Shown here in pieces: positions 31,498 to 33,597 of a stretch of DNA of 33,597 bases; positions within the stretch are counted from its first letter, which is position 1, and each line of letters starts with the position of its first letter. Made by a program: the position numbers and the translations under genes. This DNA is from Candidatus Berkelbacteria bacterium RIFOXYA2_FULL_43_10 (GTDB taxonomy: Bacteria > Patescibacteriota > UBA1384 > XYA2-FULL-43-10). The stretch is taken from NCBI GenBank assembly GCA_001776195.1, contig MEZY01000002.1, forward strand, positions 1 through 33,597, given 5' to 3'. A model generated the notes under the pieces. The model did no database searches. It worked only from the letters and a program-made list of their open reading frames with translations, and had not been told where the DNA came from.

Positions 31498-32927
31498 TCG
31501 TTTGTTTCCGTGTCGGTTCTCTCTATTGCTTTATTCTTCGCCTCGCTTTTAAGGGAAATGTGGACATCATCAAGCTGTTTTTTGGACACTGGCGAAGGTG
31601 CTCCCATAAGAGGATCTTTGGCGTCTCCCGTCTTCGGGAAAGCCATTGCTTCCCTTATCACATCTTCATCGGCAAGTATTGAAGCCACTCTATCTAAGCC
31701 AGAAGCAATTCCACCGTGAGGTGGTGCACCGAATTCGAATGCTTCGAGCATATGACCGAATCGCCTATTCTTTTCCTCATGATCCACGCCCAGAAGATCG
31801 AAAATTTTATCCTGTATCTCTCTCTTGTGTATTCTAATTGATCCACCGGCAATCTCGAAACCATTTAATACTAGATCATACGAGTATGCGCGCACCTTTT
31901 CAGGTTCTGTATCAAGTTTGTCGATGTCTTCTGTGTTAGGCATAGTAAAAGGATGATGATCTGAAACTAGCTTGCCGTCAGATTTAGATCTAACAAACAC
32001 CGGCTTGTCGATAACCCAACAGAAAGCTAACTCATCGCGTTTGCTCTTGTCAGCTCTCAGATCTGGCTTGTCGCTTTTATATTTCGCGAGCGAATCATTG
32101 TATTTAACGCGTTCAAAAGGAGTCGTTTTGATCTTTTTATGAGGTAGAAGTTTTGAAATCATTTCAATCATCATATCCTCTATCAAATCCATGATATCTT
32201 CTTGATCCACAAAACTCATTTCAATATCGAGCTGTGTAAATTCCGGTTGCCTATCTCCTCGCTGATCCTCATCGCGAAAACAGCGCGCAATCTGAAAGTA
32301 TTTTTCGATGCCGCCCACCATAAGAAGTTGCTTAAATTGCTGAGGACTTTGCGGAAGAACATAAAATTCTCCCGGGTACAATCTGGATGGGACCACAAAT
32401 TCCCTGGCTCCCTCCGGGGTGGATTTTGTTAAGTATGGAGTCTCAATCTCTCTAAAATTCTTATCCCAAAGAAATTCTCTCACAAATCTAATTATTTCAT
32501 GTCTCAATGTAATGTTTCTATTCATGCGAGTAGATCGTAAATCGAGATATCGATATTTAAGTCTTAGCTCCTCATCAACTCCTTTGGTATCCTTATCTAT
32601 TTCGAATGGAGGGGTTTTTGCTTCATTGAGGATTTCGATCTCTTTAGCTTCCATTTCTACCGTACCGGTTAAAAGTTCAGTATTGACCATTTTCTCCGGT
32701 CGCCTATTTATCTTCCCCGTAATCGACACAACCCATTCCGGACGCAAACTTTCAACTTCTTTGTGAGCGCAAGATCCCGGTACAACTACAACTTGGAGGA
32801 GACCCGACATATCTCTGATATCCAAAAATACGATCTTTCCATGATCTCGTCTCTTTGAGATCCAACCCGAAATTTTGACTTCATGTCCTATGGACTTTAA
32901 CGTTTCCGATATTAATATTCGTTTCAT
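31494..32927 (-). CDS. aspS: Aspartyl-tRNA synthetase lacking the GAD domain
   Basis: A 477-aa class IIb synthetase charging tRNA-Asp. The N-terminal OB-fold is complete (GHEVKISGWISKRRDHGKIVFLDIRD). Class II motif 2 is CFRDEDQRGDRQPEFTQLDIEMSF (216-239) and motif 3 GIASGLDRVASILA; the C-terminal GAPSPVSKKQLDDVHI is bacterial-type. Bacterial AspRS normally has a GAD domain of about 120 residues between KSDKPDLR and FLWVTDFP; here KSDKPDLR (284-291) runs almost directly into FCWVIDKP (302-309), so the domain is absent. AAAGGAG before ATG 32927 overlaps the pheT stop. The stop codon lies in a repeat end. pheT precedes it by 9 nt. Confidence 0.97.
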   Translation of the reverse strand: MKRILISETLKSIGHEVKISGWISKRRDHGKIVFLDIRDMSGLLQVVVVPGSCAHKEVESLRPEWVVSITGKINRRPEKMVNTELLTGTVEMEAKEIEILNEAKTPPFEIDKDTKGVDEELRLKYRYLDLRSTRMNRNITLRHEIIRFVREFLWDKNFREIETPYLTKSTPEGAREFVVPSRLYPGEFYVLPQSPQQFKQLLMVGGIEKYFQIARCFRDEDQRGDRQPEFTQLDIEMSFVDQEDIMDLIEDMMIEMISKLLPHKKIKTTPFERVKYNDSLAKYKSDKPDLRADKSKRDELAFCWVIDKPVFVRSKSDGKLVSDHHPFTMPNTEDIDKLDTEPEKVRAYSYDLVLNGFEIAGGSIRIHKREIQDKIFDLLGVDHEEKNRRFGHMLEAFEFGAPPHGGIASGLDRVASILADEDVIREAMAFPKTGDAKDPLMGAPSPVSKKQLDDVHISLKSEAKNKAIERTDTETND

Positions 32928-32936
32928 ACTACTCCT

Positions 32937-33597
32937 TTAAAAGTCTCGCGGTTTTGCTTTATATATTTTAGTAACTGTTTTTCTTATAGCAGTAATTATT
33001 TTATCAGATTCTTCAAATTTCATCGTCGATTTCAAATCTTGGAGATAAATATGAAATGCGATATTTTTGTTCCCTTTGCCGAATTTATCAGATGGAAATT
33101 CATCGAACAGCTCAACCATCTGAATATTTTGAGAGAGTGAATAAATTGTTTTTTCAACATCTCTGACTTTGATATTTTTGTTAACAATAAAAGCCATATC
33201 GCGGACCACAGAAGGGTATTTCGATACTGTCCTAAACTTTATATCGGGAAATTTGACTTTGTATTTTATCTCTGACTTAGCAAGTCTTGAATTAGAATTA
33301 AGATCGTCTACACATAGCTCAAAATAGAAGCACTTTCTTTTTCGAATTTTAAGCATATCCTTTGTTCTTTGATCAAGCTCGGTAATTTTAGTGAGAGTAC
33401 CAGAGCGTGTTTTTTTAAGTAGTGCCTGTAATGACTTATCTAAAATACGATCGGCGTCTTTTCCGCAACAGAGTGCAGCAAGATTAAACTTTTCTCTGTT
33501 TTTCAAGAACGCGCTACCAAGCTCAAAAACAGATATTCGATCGAAAGACTGATTCTTGGATATTGTTTTGAGCAGTAATGGTATTAAGCTCGGTCTC
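32937..33597 (-). CDS. pheT: Phenylalanyl-tRNA synthetase beta subunit, C-terminal part (partial)
   Basis: The frame runs to the window edge, so about 219 C-terminal residues are present. It begins RPSLIPLLLKTISKNQSFDRISVFELGSAF, the end of the beta-subunit catalytic-like core, and finishes with the tRNA anticodon-binding FDX-ACB domain (KYPSVVRDMAFIVNKNIKVRDVEKTI...VELFDEF...KNIAFHIYLQD...KFEESDKIITAIRKTV). This subunit with PheS charges tRNA-Phe and edits tyrosine; the B3/B4 editing region is outside the window. An internal TTG at 33506 could be mistaken for a start, but open frame and homology continue upstream. It is co-transcribed with aspS. Confidence 0.95.
   Translation of the reverse strand, partial: RPSLIPLLLKTISKNQSFDRISVFELGSAFLKNREKFNLAALCCGKDADRILDKSLQALLKKTRSGTLTKITELDQRTKDMLKIRKRKCFYFELCVDDLNSNSRLAKSEIKYKVKFPDIKFRTVSKYPSVVRDMAFIVNKNIKVRDVEKTIYSLSQNIQMVELFDEFPSDKFGKGNKNIAFHIYLQDLKSTMKFEESDKIITAIRKTVTKIYKAKPRDF

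Overview
The window reads as a chromosome segment of a small-genome bacterium, most likely a Candidate Phyla Radiation (Patescibacteria) lineage. The evidence is low-GC DNA (visibly under 45 percent outside one cassette), tightly packed and overlapping genes, a PEGA-type membrane protein of a kind common in CPR, an AspRS without its GAD domain, a minimal POR/PduL/AckA fermentation set, and many short dispersed inverted repeats. TGA acts as a stop (for example at the ends of pduL and nusB), so the UGA-glycine code of Gracilibacteria/Absconditabacteria does not apply. The lineage call is inference; no rRNA is present.

Layout. 1-543 (-): a PaaX/Cas2-like regulator cut by the window edge, with a perfect 38-bp palindrome upstream. 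696-3918 (-): envelope polysaccharide genes (a GT26 and two GT4 glycosyltransferases). 4095-6606 (-): mreB and murA, separated by a MITE-like repeat. 6748-8454: a PEGA-type membrane protein (+) convergent with a sortase (-), then a 51-aa small gene. 8539-10935 (-): a type II restriction-modification pair beside tRNA-Leu(CAA). 11369-16125 (+): an operon of active iPGM, a degenerate iPGM paralogue, PduL and acetate kinase. 16338-19212 (+): 2-oxoacid:ferredoxin oxidoreductase alpha, beta and fused gamma-ferredoxin subunits. Together these two blocks can run 3-phosphoglycerate isomerisation, oxidation of pyruvate or another 2-oxoacid to acyl-CoA, acyl-phosphate formation and ATP.

19213-23400 (-): an ABC exporter ATPase and permease, a GGDEF protein, a membrane-anchored protein and a YdjM-like membrane protein, mostly overlapping or abutting. 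23480-24631 (-): a TM2 protein, tRNA-Ala(GGC) and an isolated GC-rich gene with its own promoter and hairpin. 24721-27660 (+): leuS with a complete Nudix domain inside its editing domain and with dispersed-repeat sequence inside its reading frame. 27661-28204: two MITE-like elements. 28205-29562 (+): rpmF-nusB-rnc. 29613-33597 (-): dacA and an RluB/RsuA-type pseudouridine synthase, then aspS and the 3' part of pheT.

The most unusual items are the Nudix-LeuRS fusion, the iPGM pseudoenzyme next to the true enzyme, the GC-rich zinc-ribbon cassette, coding sequence apparently built from dispersed repeats, and related repeat motifs ahead of both oxidoreductase subunit genes.
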